From assembly GCA_035527975.1 (NCBI GenBank), contig DATKZM010000085.1:1-64000 (forward strand): a DNA stretch of 64,000 nucleotides, given 5' to 3'. The translations under genes were made by a program, and so were the position numbers. The notes under the pieces are model-generated. The model had not been told where the DNA came from. It searched no databases and worked only from the letters and a program-made list of their open reading frames with translations. This document shows, one piece after another, positions 52,765 through 62,057 of the stretch. Source of the DNA: DATKZM01 sp035527975 (GTDB lineage: Bacteria > Pseudomonadota > Alphaproteobacteria > JAPULJ01). Within the stretch, counting starts at the first letter, position 1. Each line of letters starts with the position of its first letter.

Positions 52765-54885
52765 CTAGACCGTATCCAGGGTCTTGATGCGGGCCTTGGG
52801 ATGCACCTCGTTCTGCGACATGATCGTTGTAACCGGGCGTACGCGCTCCACGATCGAGCGCACATACGGCCGGATCATCGGACTGGTCAGAAGGGTCGGA
52901 CTTTCGCCCAGCATCGCCTGGCGCTCCATGATCTGATTGAGCGCCAGGATAAATTCCTGCAGTTTGCTGGGCGACATGGCAAGCTGTCGTTCGTCGCCTT
53001 CGCCGGCGATCGCCTCGGCAAAGCTTTGCTCCCATTCCGGCGAAAGCTGAACGATCGCCAGATGGCCCTGCAGTCCGGTATTCGCCTCGCAGATCTGCCG
53101 CGCCAGGCGCATCCGTACATGTTCGGTGATCAAGGTCAGATTGCGGGTGTGTGCGCAGGCGTCGGCGATGCCTTCCAGGATCGTCGGCAGATCGCGGATC
53201 GAAACGCGCTCGGACAAAAGGTTCTGGAGCACGCGCTGAATGCCGCCGACCGCGATCTGATTGGGGACCAGATCCTCGACCAGCTTGCGCTGACCTTCTT
53301 CTAGCTCGTCCATCAGCTTCTTGGTTTCTGCATAGGACAGGAGCTCGGCCATATTGTCCTTGATCACCTCGGTCAGATGCGTGGTGACCACGGTGGAAGG
53401 CTCAACCACGGTGTAGCCCTTGAACTGGGCTTCCTCGCGGTGGGCGGCGTCGACCCACATGGCGGGCAAACCGAAGGTCGGCTCGGTCGTATCCTCGCCG
53501 GGCAGGGTGATTTTCTCGCCGCGTGGGTCCATTACCAGCAGCATGCCCGGGCGGGCGTCGCCGCGTCCGGCCTCGATATCCTTGACCCGAACGACATAGG
53601 CGTTGGCGGGAAGCTGCATGTTGTCCTGGATCCGCACCGCCGGCATGACGAAGCCCATCTCGCCGGCGATCTGGCGCCGCAGCGCCTTGATCTGATCGGT
53701 CAGGCGCTGATCCTGATCCTGATTGATCAGGGCCAGCAGCCCATAGCCAAGCTCCAGGCGGATCTGATCGATATGCAGCGCGCTGGATATCGGCTCTTCG
53801 GTGGGCAGCTCGGCCGCTTCGGCCTCGGCCACCGCCGCTTCATCGAACACGACCTGCTCCTGGCGCTTGTTGACCATATAGGCGGCGGCGCCGGTCAGAC
53901 CGGCCAGCGCGACGAACGGGATCATCGGAATGCCTGGCAGCAATGCCAGCGCGCCCATCAGCGATGCGCTGACCCCCAATGCCCGCGGATATCCGCCGAG
54001 CTGGGCGAAGAGCGCCTTGTCGGTCGAGCCAACGATGCCGGATTTGGAGACCAGAAGGCCGGCGGCGGTGGAAACGATCAGCGCCGGGATCTGCGAGACC
54101 AGCCCGTCGCCCACGGTCAGGATGGTGTAGCTCCGGGCGGCGTCACCCAGGCTCAGATCCTTCTGGGCCACGCCGATGATGATGCCGGCGATGATGTTGA
54201 TGAAGGTGATGATGAGCCCGGCGATCGCGTCGCCGCGCACGAACTTCGCCGCGCCATCCATGGAGCCGAAAAACGTGCTTTCGTCCTCCAGAGATTTGCG
54301 GCGGCTGCGCGCTTCGTCTTCTTCGATCAGACCGGCCGACAGATCGGCGTCGATGGCCATTTGTTTGCCGGGCATGGCGTCCAGGCTGAACCGCGCCGTT
54401 ACCTCGGCGATGCGGCCCGAACCCTTTGTGATGACGACGAAATTGACCAGGATCAGGATCGCGAAGACGATCATCCCGATCACGAAATTGCCACCCATCA
54501 CGAAATTGCCGAAGGCCTGGATCACCTGGCCTGCGGCGGCCGGCCCCTCATGGCCGTCGCTTAGAATGAGCCGGGTACTGGCGAGGTTGAGCGCCAGGCG
54601 CATGATCGTGGCGATCAAGAGCACCGTTGGAAAGGAGCTGAAATCAAGCGGCCGCGAGATGAACAGCGCGACCATCATGATCAGCACGGACAAGGTAATT
54701 GAAATCGCCAGCGCGCCGTCGAGCAGCCAGCGCGGCATCGGCAGGATGAGCACCACCAGGATGCAGGTGACGCCGAGCGCAAGGGCGATGTCACCGCGCC
54801 GGAGCGCCGTGACGACCCGGGAGAATGGACTTGGCCCAGTGGGGATGGCCGCTTGGGCGACCTGTGTGTTGGCGGCGTCTGCCAT
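52765..54885 (-). CDS. flhA: Flagellar export gate protein FlhA
   Basis: A 706-residue FlhA, full length. Eight membrane helices fill residues 30-320, including the family signature RLALNLASTRLILSDGHEGPAAAGQVIQAFGNFVMGGN and SLDAMPGKQMAIDADLSAGLI. The FHIPEP region with the soluble C-terminal domain follows (LPANAYVVRVKDIEAG, PAMWVDAAHREEAQFKGYTVVEPSTVVTTHL), ending in ARIKTLDTV. It forms the nonameric cytoplasmic ring of the export apparatus. It follows flbD by 24 bases. Confidence 0.97.
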   Translation of the reverse strand: MADAANTQVAQAAIPTGPSPFSRVVTALRRGDIALALGVTCILVVLILPMPRWLLDGALAISITLSVLIMMVALFISRPLDFSSFPTVLLIATIMRLALNLASTRLILSDGHEGPAAAGQVIQAFGNFVMGGNFVIGMIVFAILILVNFVVITKGSGRIAEVTARFSLDAMPGKQMAIDADLSAGLIEEDEARSRRKSLEDESTFFGSMDGAAKFVRGDAIAGLIITFINIIAGIIIGVAQKDLSLGDAARSYTILTVGDGLVSQIPALIVSTAAGLLVSKSGIVGSTDKALFAQLGGYPRALGVSASLMGALALLPGIPMIPFVALAGLTGAAAYMVNKRQEQVVFDEAAVAEAEAAELPTEEPISSALHIDQIRLELGYGLLALINQDQDQRLTDQIKALRRQIAGEMGFVMPAVRIQDNMQLPANAYVVRVKDIEAGRGDARPGMLLVMDPRGEKITLPGEDTTEPTFGLPAMWVDAAHREEAQFKGYTVVEPSTVVTTHLTEVIKDNMAELLSYAETKKLMDELEEGQRKLVEDLVPNQIAVGGIQRVLQNLLSERVSIRDLPTILEGIADACAHTRNLTLITEHVRMRLARQICEANTGLQGHLAIVQLSPEWEQSFAEAIAGEGDERQLAMSPSKLQEFILALNQIMERQAMLGESPTLLTSPMIRPYVRSIVERVRPVTTIMSQNEVHPKARIKTLDTV

Positions 54886-54909
54886 GCTGCGTGTCTCTAT
54901 GCTCGCGCG

Positions 54910-56250
54910 CTATACGGCCGCGCGCTCGCCTTCGCCCGGCGCGGGCACCTGGAGGCCCTGGTCGGAGTAAAGCTTCAGCTTGTTGCGCAGGGTGCGGATG
55001 GAGATGCCAAGGATATTGGCGGCATGGGTTCGGTTGCCCAGGCAATGCCCAAGCGTGTTCAAGATCAGGTCGCGCTCGACATCCGCGACGGTGCGGCCGA
55101 CCATCGCCGAGGCATCGGCTTGCGCCGCGCTGGCGTCGTCGCTGGCGCCCAGCGTGTCCGATATCATGATCGCCTGCGGCCCGATCGTGTCACCTTCGGC
55201 GAGCAACACTGCCCGATGCATGGTGTTCTCAAGCTCGCGCACATTGCCGCGCCAGTGGTGCGCGCGCAGCGCATCGATGGCGGCGGGCTCAAGCGGTCGG
55301 TCGGGCAGAGCGTTCAACTCGGCGAACTTCACCGCGAAGTGCACCGCCAGAAGATTGATGTCATCGAGCCGCTCGCGCAACGGTGGCAGGGAAAGCGTGA
55401 AGACGTTAATTCGGAACAGAAGGTCTTCGCGGAACCGCCCTTCGCGCACCTCCTCGGCAAGATCGCGGTTGGTCGTCGCGATCACCCGGATATTGATCTT
55501 GACCGGCTGCGAGCCGCCGACGCGGTCGATCTCGCGCTCCTGAACGGCGCGCAGGAGCTTGGCCTGGAGATGCGGGTCCATCTCGCTGATTTCGTCGAGC
55601 AGCAGTGTGCCACCGGACGCTTCCTCGAACTTTCCGATGCGGCGGGCAATGGCGCCGGTAAAGGCGCCCTTTTCGTGCCCGAACAGTTCGGATTCCAGAA
55701 GGTTCTCAGGGATCGCCGCACAGTTGACGCTGACGAAGCGTTCATTCGCCCGCTTGCTCTTCATGTGAATCTGGCGCGCGATCAACTCCTTACCCGTACC
55801 TGATTCGCCGACGATCAAAACACTGGCATCCGACGGTGCGATCTGATCGGCGAGCGCGATCATCTTTTCCATCGGACCGGGTCCATGGATGATCGCGCTG
55901 GTCTCCTCGGTCGCCGCTTCGAGGATCGCCGCAATCAGCTCGGGGTCGGGCGGCAGCGGCACATATTCCTTGGCGCCCGCCTTGATCGCCTCAACGGCGG
56001 CGTCGGTCTCGTTGCCGATGCCGCAGGTCACTACCGGTGCGTTGATACGCTCGGACCTTAGGCTCTCCATCATGCTTTTGACGTTGAGGTTGACGTCGAC
56101 CATCACCAGATCGGCGCCCTGGCCACCGCGCAACGCCGCCAGCGCGGCCTCGATCGTGTTGACCTGCTCGACCTTGGCGCCCCGCGCCATCGCGATCTTC
56201 GCGGCAGCGCTGATATGGCCCTCGAGCGTCCCAACAATCAGCAATCGCAT
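54910..56250 (-). CDS. flbD: Sigma-54-dependent flagellar activator FlbD
   Basis: A 446-residue enhancer-binding protein. The N-terminal receiver-like domain has Asp52 (LVMVDVNLNV) but lacks the acidic pair (LLIVGTLEGH). The central AAA+ domain has Walker A GESGTGKELIARQIH, the GAFTGA loop that touches sigma-54 (HEKGAFTGAIARR), GGTLLLDEISEMD, and WRGNVRELENTMHRAVLL. A Fis-type HTH closes it (LGISIRTLRNKLKLYSDQG). In Caulobacter FlbD turns on late flagellar genes such as flgE and hook genes with FliX. It lies 43 bases after fliN in an operon of structural genes. Confidence 0.94.
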   Translation of the reverse strand: MRLLIVGTLEGHISAAAKIAMARGAKVEQVNTIEAALAALRGGQGADLVMVDVNLNVKSMMESLRSERINAPVVTCGIGNETDAAVEAIKAGAKEYVPLPPDPELIAAILEAATEETSAIIHGPGPMEKMIALADQIAPSDASVLIVGESGTGKELIARQIHMKSKRANERFVSVNCAAIPENLLESELFGHEKGAFTGAIARRIGKFEEASGGTLLLDEISEMDPHLQAKLLRAVQEREIDRVGGSQPVKINIRVIATTNRDLAEEVREGRFREDLLFRINVFTLSLPPLRERLDDINLLAVHFAVKFAELNALPDRPLEPAAIDALRAHHWRGNVRELENTMHRAVLLAEGDTIGPQAIMISDTLGASDDASAAQADASAMVGRTVADVERDLILNTLGHCLGNRTHAANILGISIRTLRNKLKLYSDQGLQVPAPGEGERAAV

Positions 56251-56293
56251 TATTTCTCTCCGATAGACGTATCGTCGCCGTTCACGCGGCGCT

Positions 56294-56677
56294 TTACTTG
56301 GAGTCGGACTTGATGATCTCGGTCATGGTGACGCCGAGCCGTTCATCGACGATCACCACCTCGCCGCGCGCCACGAGCCGGTTGTTGACGTAAATATCGA
56401 CGGCCTCGCCGACCTTTCGGTCCAGCTCCACGACCGCGCCGCGGCCGAGCTTCAGGAGTTGGTTCACCTGCATGGTCGCCTTGCCGAGCACGGCTGAGAC
56501 CTGCACGGGGATGTCGAAAATGGCCTCAAGGTCCCGCGCCGTGCGGACGATTTCGGTTTCGCCGCCGGCATCGGGATCCACGACAGGCTCCGGCGCCGGT
56601 GCGGCAGGGGCGGGATCGGCCGCCGCAGCTGCTTCTTTCGGCAACTCCTGGAGATTGAGATTGTTGTCGTCAGCCAT
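56294..56677 (-). CDS. fliN: Flagellar motor switch protein FliN
   Basis: A 127-residue FliN. An Ala/Pro-rich N-terminal tail of about 45 residues precedes the SpoA/SurfB domain: LEAIFDIPVQVSAVLGKATMQVNQLLKLGRGAVVELDRKVGEAVDIYVNNRLVARGEVVIVDERLGVTMTEI. It forms the outer C-ring. It overlaps the end of fliH by eight bases. Confidence 0.96.
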   Translation of the reverse strand: MADDNNLNLQELPKEAAAAADPAPAAPAPEPVVDPDAGGETEIVRTARDLEAIFDIPVQVSAVLGKATMQVNQLLKLGRGAVVELDRKVGEAVDIYVNNRLVARGEVVIVDERLGVTMTEIIKSDSK

Positions 56678-57431
56678 CGCGTGAAACTCCTAGATTGGAC
56701 TTTTCGTCCGGTATTGGGGCTGGTTTCGTGATTTGGTGTTCGGATGGGTCAAGCTCGGGCGCGGCAAGCGCGGGGTCACCGCGACCGGCGTCACCGGATA
56801 CGTGTCCGGGCTCGCTGGATATATGTGTCGAATTGGATATGTGCACCGAGGCGCCGTCTGACTGGGCGTCTAGCGTGCGCGTCAGGATATCCTCGACCTC
56901 TGCCCACAGCCGTTCGACGTTTCGCTCCGCGCCGCCGTCGGCCCATTCGACCAGACAATCGGACAAGCCCATCCGGTCATCTGCGAGCAGAACCACTTCG
57001 CCGGAATACCCGGCCTTGCCTGACATTTTCGCGATGTGCGGCTGTAGCGTGTCGAGCATCGCGTCGGGCATCCGGAAAACGACGCGCGGCTCGTCCAGCA
57101 TGCGTCCAAGCGCGTCTTCGATTACGGCCTCGATCTCGGCCATGCCGCCGCGTGCAACCAGGGCCGGCATCATCTTTCGAACCAGATCAGCGGCGACCGT
57201 TATCGCCTGTTTTGACATGCGCCCCTCCAACTCGGTGCGAATCGCCTCGAGCGAGGTCAGCCGCTCGACGATCTGCGCGGCCGCCTCGGCGACCATCCGC
57301 TCGGACTGCACGCGGGTGGCCTCGACGCCGGCCTCGTGTCCGCGCGCGAACGCCGCTTCCAGCTCGGGATTGGGTTCCGATCCATCCTCGTCGAAGGTTC
57401 TTTCGAACAGGTATTTTGCGTGATCCGACAT
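56670..57431 (-). CDS. fliH: Flagellar assembly protein FliH
   Basis: A 253-residue protein placed between fliG and fliN, as fliH is in alphaproteobacterial clusters. A charged N-terminus, a helical segment rich in Ala, Glu and Arg (GHEAGVEATRVQSERMVAEAAAQIVERLTSLEAIRTELE), then a V-ATPase-E-like domain (IEAVIEDALGRMLDEPRVVFRMPDAMLDTLQPHI, VVLLADDRMGLSDCLVEWADGGAERNVERLW). A 60-residue tail is disordered. It holds the ATPase FliI at the base. Start at the ATG (MSDHAKYLF); a GTG four codons earlier adjoins the fliG stop. Confidence 0.85.
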   Translation of the reverse strand: MSDHAKYLFERTFDEDGSEPNPELEAAFARGHEAGVEATRVQSERMVAEAAAQIVERLTSLEAIRTELEGRMSKQAITVAADLVRKMMPALVARGGMAEIEAVIEDALGRMLDEPRVVFRMPDAMLDTLQPHIAKMSGKAGYSGEVVLLADDRMGLSDCLVEWADGGAERNVERLWAEVEDILTRTLDAQSDGASVHISNSTHISSEPGHVSGDAGRGDPALAAPELDPSEHQITKPAPIPDEKSNLGVSRDG

Positions 57432-57442
57432 GCCCCGATCCA

Positions 57443-58465
57443 CTAGTAGATAAGCTCGTCGTCTTTGTCGTCGGAGAGCATGATCTCTCCAGTCGCTGCC
57501 AGTTCCTTGGCCGAATTGACGATCGTGGTCTGCGCGTCGTCGACATCGCGCAGTTTCACAGGGCCCATTTCGCTCAGCTCCTCGCGCAGCAGCTTGCCGC
57601 CGCGTTCGGACATGTTGGAAAAGAAAAAGTCGCGCAGCTCTTCGCTGGCGCCCTTGAGTGCGACCACGAGTTTGATCTTATCGACCTTTCGCAGAAGGGT
57701 CTGACAGCTCGCCGGATCGAGCTGCGCGAGATCGTCGAAGGTGAACATCAGCGACCTGATCCGCTCGGCCGATTCCTTGTTCCGCTCTTCCAGCTCGCTG
57801 AGCAACTTCTGCTCGGTTGGACGATCAAAGCTGTTGAAGATTTCGGCAACCAGCTCGTGCGGATCGCGGCGCGCGGTGCGTGCGACGTTGCTCATGAACT
57901 CGACGCGCAGCGTCTTCTCGATGTCGTCGAGAATATCGCGCTGCACCGATTCCATGCGCAGCATCCGGCTGATAACTTCCAGCGACATGCCCTCGGGCAG
58001 GTTCTGGAGCACGGCAGCGGCATGCTCGGGGCGGATCTTGGAGAGCACCACGGCCACCGTTTGGGGATATTCGTTCTTGAGATAATTTGCCAGGACCGTT
58101 TCGTTCACATTGCCGAGCTTGTCCCACATGGTCCGGCCGGCGGGTCCGCGGATCTCGTCCATAATGATCGAGACCCGGTCGTCGCCGAGCACTTTGGTAA
58201 GCAATCGCTCGGTGCTTTCCATGGAACCAACGACCGAGCCGGTCGCCGAGACCTGGTCGGTGAATTCCACGAACACACGTTCGATCACGCCGGCATCCAC
58301 GGTTCCGAGCGCCGACATGGTCTGACTGAGCTCGCGGATCTCCTCCTCGTCCATGATCTCGAACAGCTTGACCGCGTGTTCCTCGCCAAGCGCGAGCATC
58401 AGGATCGCGGCCTTGTCCGGTCCGGTTAGGTTCTTGTAGTTCTCCTTTTTTACCAGGTTAGACAT
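57443..58465 (-). CDS. fliG: Flagellar motor switch protein FliG
   Basis: A 340-residue FliG with its N-, middle and C-terminal armadillo-like domains: LTGPDKAAILMLALGEEHAVKLFEIMDEEEIRELSQTMSALG, NEYPQTVAVVLSKIRPEHAAAVLQNLPE, and the torque helix region VVALKGASEELRDFFFSNMSERGGKLLREELSEMGPVKLRDVDDAQTTIV with conserved charged residues. It couples stator movement to the rotor. It follows fliF by five bases. Confidence 0.97.
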   Translation of the reverse strand: MSNLVKKENYKNLTGPDKAAILMLALGEEHAVKLFEIMDEEEIRELSQTMSALGTVDAGVIERVFVEFTDQVSATGSVVGSMESTERLLTKVLGDDRVSIIMDEIRGPAGRTMWDKLGNVNETVLANYLKNEYPQTVAVVLSKIRPEHAAAVLQNLPEGMSLEVISRMLRMESVQRDILDDIEKTLRVEFMSNVARTARRDPHELVAEIFNSFDRPTEQKLLSELEERNKESAERIRSLMFTFDDLAQLDPASCQTLLRKVDKIKLVVALKGASEELRDFFFSNMSERGGKLLREELSEMGPVKLRDVDDAQTTIVNSAKELAATGEIMLSDDKDDELIY

Positions 58466-58470
58466 TCCCG

Positions 58471-60099
58471 TCAGCTCTCCTGGTACATCCAGTTACGCAC
58501 GATCTGCACCGTCTCCTCGGGATGCTTCTCCACGATGTCGCCGACCTTGCGGACCGTCGATGCCTTGACCCGGCCTTCGATCTGGCTGAGATCGATCATA
58601 GCGTCGGCGTCCATTTGTTCCTGGTCGCCGGTACCGTCGGGGCTTGGCAGGGCGGGATCGTCGCCCCGACTGGCCAAGCGCGGGGTTACTGGGTCGGGCG
58701 CTGGTTCTATCAAGCGGCGGATGACCGGCCGGATCACCATCAGCAGAACCAGCAGCGACAGAATCGCAAGCACCGCCACCTCTGCGATGCGCATGTAGTC
58801 GGCCTTGCGGAGACCCAGAAACGGAGTTTCGCCCTTGGCGTCTGGCTTGGGCGCGCCCTCGGCGAACGGCATGTTGGTGACCTGGACGATGTCGCCCCGC
58901 TTGGCGTCAAAACCGATCGCCGAGCGCACCAGCGCGGTGAGGCGCTCGATGTCGGCGGTGGACCGCGGCTGATAGGTCGCATTGCCGTCGGCAACCGTGT
59001 ACGTGCCGTCGACCAGGACGGCGACGGACAGACGCTTGACGATCCCGGTCACGCGGACGTGGTTGCGGACGGTCTTGGATATCTCGTAGTTGACCCGCTC
59101 GCGGGTCTTTGTGGTCGAGCTTGAGCTCCCAGCTTCGTTCTCGCCGCCCTGCTGGCCGGTGCGGCGCAGATTATTGGCGGCAGTGACCGGCTTCTGGGCC
59201 GATTTGTTCTGCTGGGTGGATTTCTCCTCGTCGGTCTGGGTCGAGCGCACGACACGGCCATCAGGGTCGTATTTCTCTTCCGCTGTAGTAATGCGGTCGA
59301 AATCCATATCGGCCGTCACTTGGGCGCGGACCTTGCCCGGGCCCAGCGAACGGCCGAGGATCGTCTCGATCTTGAGCGCCAGACGTGCTTCATATCCGCG
59401 GCGCATTTCATCGGCCGAGCGTGCGGCCATGCGGGGTGTTTCGCCGTCTTTGGTGCCTTTTGCCAGAAGGTTGCCGCGATCGTCGACGATCGAGATGCGG
59501 TCTGGCTTGAGGCCAGGCACCGCGGCGGCGATGAGATGCTGGATCGCGACCACTTGCCCGCCGGAGAGCGGCTCGCCGCGATAGGTTTTGATCACGATCG
59601 ACGCGCTCGGCTGCTCGCGCTTGCGCGCGAAGAGTTGGCGACGCGGCAGGACCACGTGAACCCGAGCCGCGCTCACCTGCGCTATGGAGCGGATCGTCCT
59701 GGATAGTTCGCCCTCCAGGGCGCGCAACCGGTTGATGTTTTGCACGAGGCTCGATGAGCCAACACCCTCAGAGCGATCAAAAATTTCGTATCCAACCGAA
59801 CCGCCGCGCGGCAAACCCTCCTGAGCCAGCGACATGCGCATCCGCAACGCCTTGTCGGCGGGTACATATATCTGTGTGCCGCCGGCCTTGAGCGTGAAGG
59901 GTACGTTCGCCGCTTCAAGCTTGGCGACGATTTGGGCAGAGTCCTTGGTATCGAGTTCGGCGTAGAGCAACGCCATACCAGGCGCACCCAGTCGGGATGA
60001 GAGATAGATGAAGAACGCGATCCCTGCGATGCCAACGACGCCAAGCGCCATTAGGCGCAGCCCGCCAAGGCCTCGCAAGGTCTGAATCAATGCGCTCAC
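58471..60099 (-). CDS. fliF: Flagellar MS-ring protein FliF
   Basis: A 542-residue FliF. Two membrane helices, near residues 15-35 (LMALGVVGIAGIAFFIYLSS) and 440-460 (VAVLAILSLLVLLMVIRPVI), flank the ring-building domains: YAELDTKDSAQIVAKLEAANVPF, AQEGLPRGGSVGYEIFDRSEG, LEGELSRTIRSIAQVSAARVHVVLP. The C-terminal FliG-binding tail is intact (KASTVRKVGDIVEKHPEETVQIVRNW). The start codon is GTG. First gene of the fliF-fliG-fliH-fliN-flbD run. Confidence 0.97.
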   Translation of the reverse strand: MSALIQTLRGLGGLRLMALGVVGIAGIAFFIYLSSRLGAPGMALLYAELDTKDSAQIVAKLEAANVPFTLKAGGTQIYVPADKALRMRMSLAQEGLPRGGSVGYEIFDRSEGVGSSSLVQNINRLRALEGELSRTIRSIAQVSAARVHVVLPRRQLFARKREQPSASIVIKTYRGEPLSGGQVVAIQHLIAAAVPGLKPDRISIVDDRGNLLAKGTKDGETPRMAARSADEMRRGYEARLALKIETILGRSLGPGKVRAQVTADMDFDRITTAEEKYDPDGRVVRSTQTDEEKSTQQNKSAQKPVTAANNLRRTGQQGGENEAGSSSSTTKTRERVNYEISKTVRNHVRVTGIVKRLSVAVLVDGTYTVADGNATYQPRSTADIERLTALVRSAIGFDAKRGDIVQVTNMPFAEGAPKPDAKGETPFLGLRKADYMRIAEVAVLAILSLLVLLMVIRPVIRRLIEPAPDPVTPRLASRGDDPALPSPDGTGDQEQMDADAMIDLSQIEGRVKASTVRKVGDIVEKHPEETVQIVRNWMYQES

Positions 60100-60200
60100 G
60101 TACCGCGCCCCCGGTTATCGGTCATTGGCGGCCGCCAGGAAGACTCCTGTCAGCCACGACAGCCACGTTAGGGCGACGCGGTAAATTCCTGGTTAATTAT

Positions 60201-60215
60201 CGGCAAATTTTGCCG
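60201..60215. promoter_or_regulatory. Short perfect palindrome upstream of fliF
   Basis: CGGCAAA-T-TTTGCCG sits about 100 bases in front of fliF and 57 bases after the sciP stop. It could bind a regulator of fliF or be part of a weak hairpin. No sigma-54 -24/-12 pattern with the right spacing is present here. Confidence 0.3.
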
Positions 60216-60271
60216 GTCTGCGCGGCATTTTCTGCCTAGTGCATCCGGCGGTTGTCGAAAGGGCAGGGCCG

Positions 60272-60586
60272 TTAGCCGGCCGTGACCGTCTCCGTACTGG
60301 GAGCCTTGTCGACTTTGCGGTACTTCTGGGTCTGGGTGACGCGAAGTCCGGCGACGCCGTGGCGGTCGATCAGGCGTTGCCAGGACAGGAATTCCTCGAC
60401 CGAGAGCTTGTAGCGCCCGCACGCCTCCTCGAGCGTGATGAGCCCCCCGCGGACGGCCGCAACCACCTGCGCCTTGCGGCGCACCACCCAACGCTCGGTA
60501 TCGGCCGGCGGAAGATCGGCGAGCGAAAACGGCTGGCCGTCCGGTCCGATCACGAAGCGTGGACGCTCGGGTTTGTCCTGAACCAT
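60272..60586 (-). CDS. sciP: CtrA inhibitor SciP (DUF1153)
   Basis: A 104-residue small protein matching SciP/DUF1153: FVIGPDGQPFSLADLPPADTERWVVRRKAQVVAAVRGGLITLEEACGRYKLSVEEFLSWQRLIDRHGVAGLRVTQTQKYR. The central trihelical HTH-like domain is complete. In Caulobacter SciP binds CtrA and blocks recruitment of RNA polymerase at CtrA-activated promoters in swarmer cells. Its location between flgE and fliF, and a near-perfect CtrA box at 60646, suggest feedback control by CtrA. Confidence 0.94.
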   Translation of the reverse strand: MVQDKPERPRFVIGPDGQPFSLADLPPADTERWVVRRKAQVVAAVRGGLITLEEACGRYKLSVEEFLSWQRLIDRHGVAGLRVTQTQKYRKVDKAPSTETVTAG

Positions 60587-60645
60587 CGGCGGGTTCTCCG
60601 GTCACGAACTACATGTTCAAGACTGAGCAGTCTAAGGAAAGGCAC

Positions 60646-60660
60646 TTAAAAATCCGCTAA
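60646..60660 (-). promoter_or_regulatory. Near-consensus CtrA box upstream of sciP
   Basis: On the minus strand TTAG-CGGATTT-TTAA matches the CtrA consensus TTAA-N7-TTAA at seven of eight fixed bases with exact spacing. It is 60 bases upstream of the sciP start. Confidence 0.6.
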
Positions 60661-60740
60661 GGGACAAGGTTAAGCGCGGGCTAAGGAGAGCCGCGATGGG
60701 TTTTTATACATATCGCGGAATATTGTATTATTACAAGCTA

Positions 60741-62006
60741 TTAGCGGCCAATTCTAAGAACTTCTTGGAGCATTTCGTCGGCCGTGGTGATAATCCGGGC
60801 GGATGCCGAATAGGCCTGCTGGGTGATGATCATCGAGGTGAACTCGTTGGCGATGTCGACCGAAGAAGCTTCCAGCGAGGAGGGTGCGATTGAGCCCGCC
60901 GGGCCGGAACCGGCCGTATTCAGCAGAACGGCACCGCTTCGATCGGATTCGCGGAACACATTGCCGGTCAACCCCTCTAGGCCGTTGATGTTGTTGAAGG
61001 TGGCGACCGGGATCTGGTAGATCGGCGTGGTCTGGCCGTTGTCGAAGAGGGCGGAAACCAGCCCGTTTTCGTCGATCGACACCTCGTTGAAGGTGCCGAA
61101 GCGAATGCCGTTCTGGTTGATGAAGTACGTCGCATATTCGCTCGCATACTGGGTCAAGCCGTCGGCAAGGTTCTGGGTACCGAGATCGAGCGCAATCGTG
61201 CTGTTGCTGGCGCCGGTGGTCCAACCGGCAATGGCGATGTTGGGCCAAGTTGCCGGCGTCGCAAGGGTGCCGTTGCCGTTGAAGGTTATGGTCTGCGTGG
61301 CATATGTGGTCGTACCGCTGACACCGCCGCCGACCTGGGTCGGGTCACTGACGTCGAGCGTCCACTCCAGCGGGTTTGCCGTCTTGGTGAAAGTTAGTGT
61401 GACCGTGTGTTCGATGCCGAGCGAATCGTAGATCTGCATCGCCGTTAGATGCGTATCGGTGTTAACTGCAGTGGCGGCGAGATTGAGCCCGGCGGACGCC
61501 GCTGTGGTCTGTACAGCACTGCCCGAGATGCCGGTGACCGTGACAGCTTCCAGGCTCGACAGCACGCTCGGATTGGCGGCGGTCACCACGCCCTGGGCGT
61601 CGGTCGGCCAGCCCATCATGTAGTAGCCGGCGACGTTCCGCAGGAAGCCGTCTTTGTCGGGATTGAACGAGCCTGCGCGGGTATAGAGGAACTCGTTGCT
61701 GATACTGGGCGTGGAGGCATCGTTGACCACGAAGAACCCGCTGCCGACGATCGAGATGTCACTCTTCGACGTCGAAGACTGCAAGAGGCCCTGCTTGTCG
61801 ATCAGTTGGTTGGTGTTCGATTGAACACCGCCCGGCGTGAAGCTCGTCGCCGACGCCGCGTCGGTGACGAGCGTGGAGAACTGGGCGACGGATCCCTTGT
61901 ACCCAACCGTGTTCACGTTGGAGATGTTGTCGGAGATCATGCCGAGCATTTGGCTCTGCGCACGAAGGCCGGACACTCCTGAGAACATCGCGCCGAAAAT
62001 GCTCAT
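60741..62006 (-). CDS. flgE: Flagellar hook protein FlgE
   Basis: A 421-residue hook protein. The N-terminal rod/hook helix MFSGVSGLRAQSQMLGMISDNISNVNTVGYKG and the C-terminal helix SLEASSVDIANEFTSMIITQQAYSASARIITTADEMLQEVLRIGR are the conserved axial-protein ends; IVGSGFFVVND and YTRAGSFNPDKDGFLRNVAGYYMMGWPTDAQG are hook motifs. The middle domain is Thr/Ala-rich. AAGGAG precedes the ATG. It follows flgD by 51 bases. Confidence 0.97.
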   Translation of the reverse strand: MSIFGAMFSGVSGLRAQSQMLGMISDNISNVNTVGYKGSVAQFSTLVTDAASATSFTPGGVQSNTNQLIDKQGLLQSSTSKSDISIVGSGFFVVNDASTPSISNEFLYTRAGSFNPDKDGFLRNVAGYYMMGWPTDAQGVVTAANPSVLSSLEAVTVTGISGSAVQTTAASAGLNLAATAVNTDTHLTAMQIYDSLGIEHTVTLTFTKTANPLEWTLDVSDPTQVGGGVSGTTTYATQTITFNGNGTLATPATWPNIAIAGWTTGASNSTIALDLGTQNLADGLTQYASEYATYFINQNGIRFGTFNEVSIDENGLVSALFDNGQTTPIYQIPVATFNNINGLEGLTGNVFRESDRSGAVLLNTAGSGPAGSIAPSSLEASSVDIANEFTSMIITQQAYSASARIITTADEMLQEVLRIGR

Positions 62007-62057
62007 AGCTTCAAGCTCCTTGCTTCACTGGCTAAGGTTGCAGGAATTGGAGTCGGT

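Noticed and set aside
60587..62057. Sigma-54 promoters for sciP, fliF or flgE
   Set aside because: Candidate GG-N-GC pairs have spacings of 8 or 9, not 10. None is convincing, though FlbD suggests such promoters exist elsewhere.
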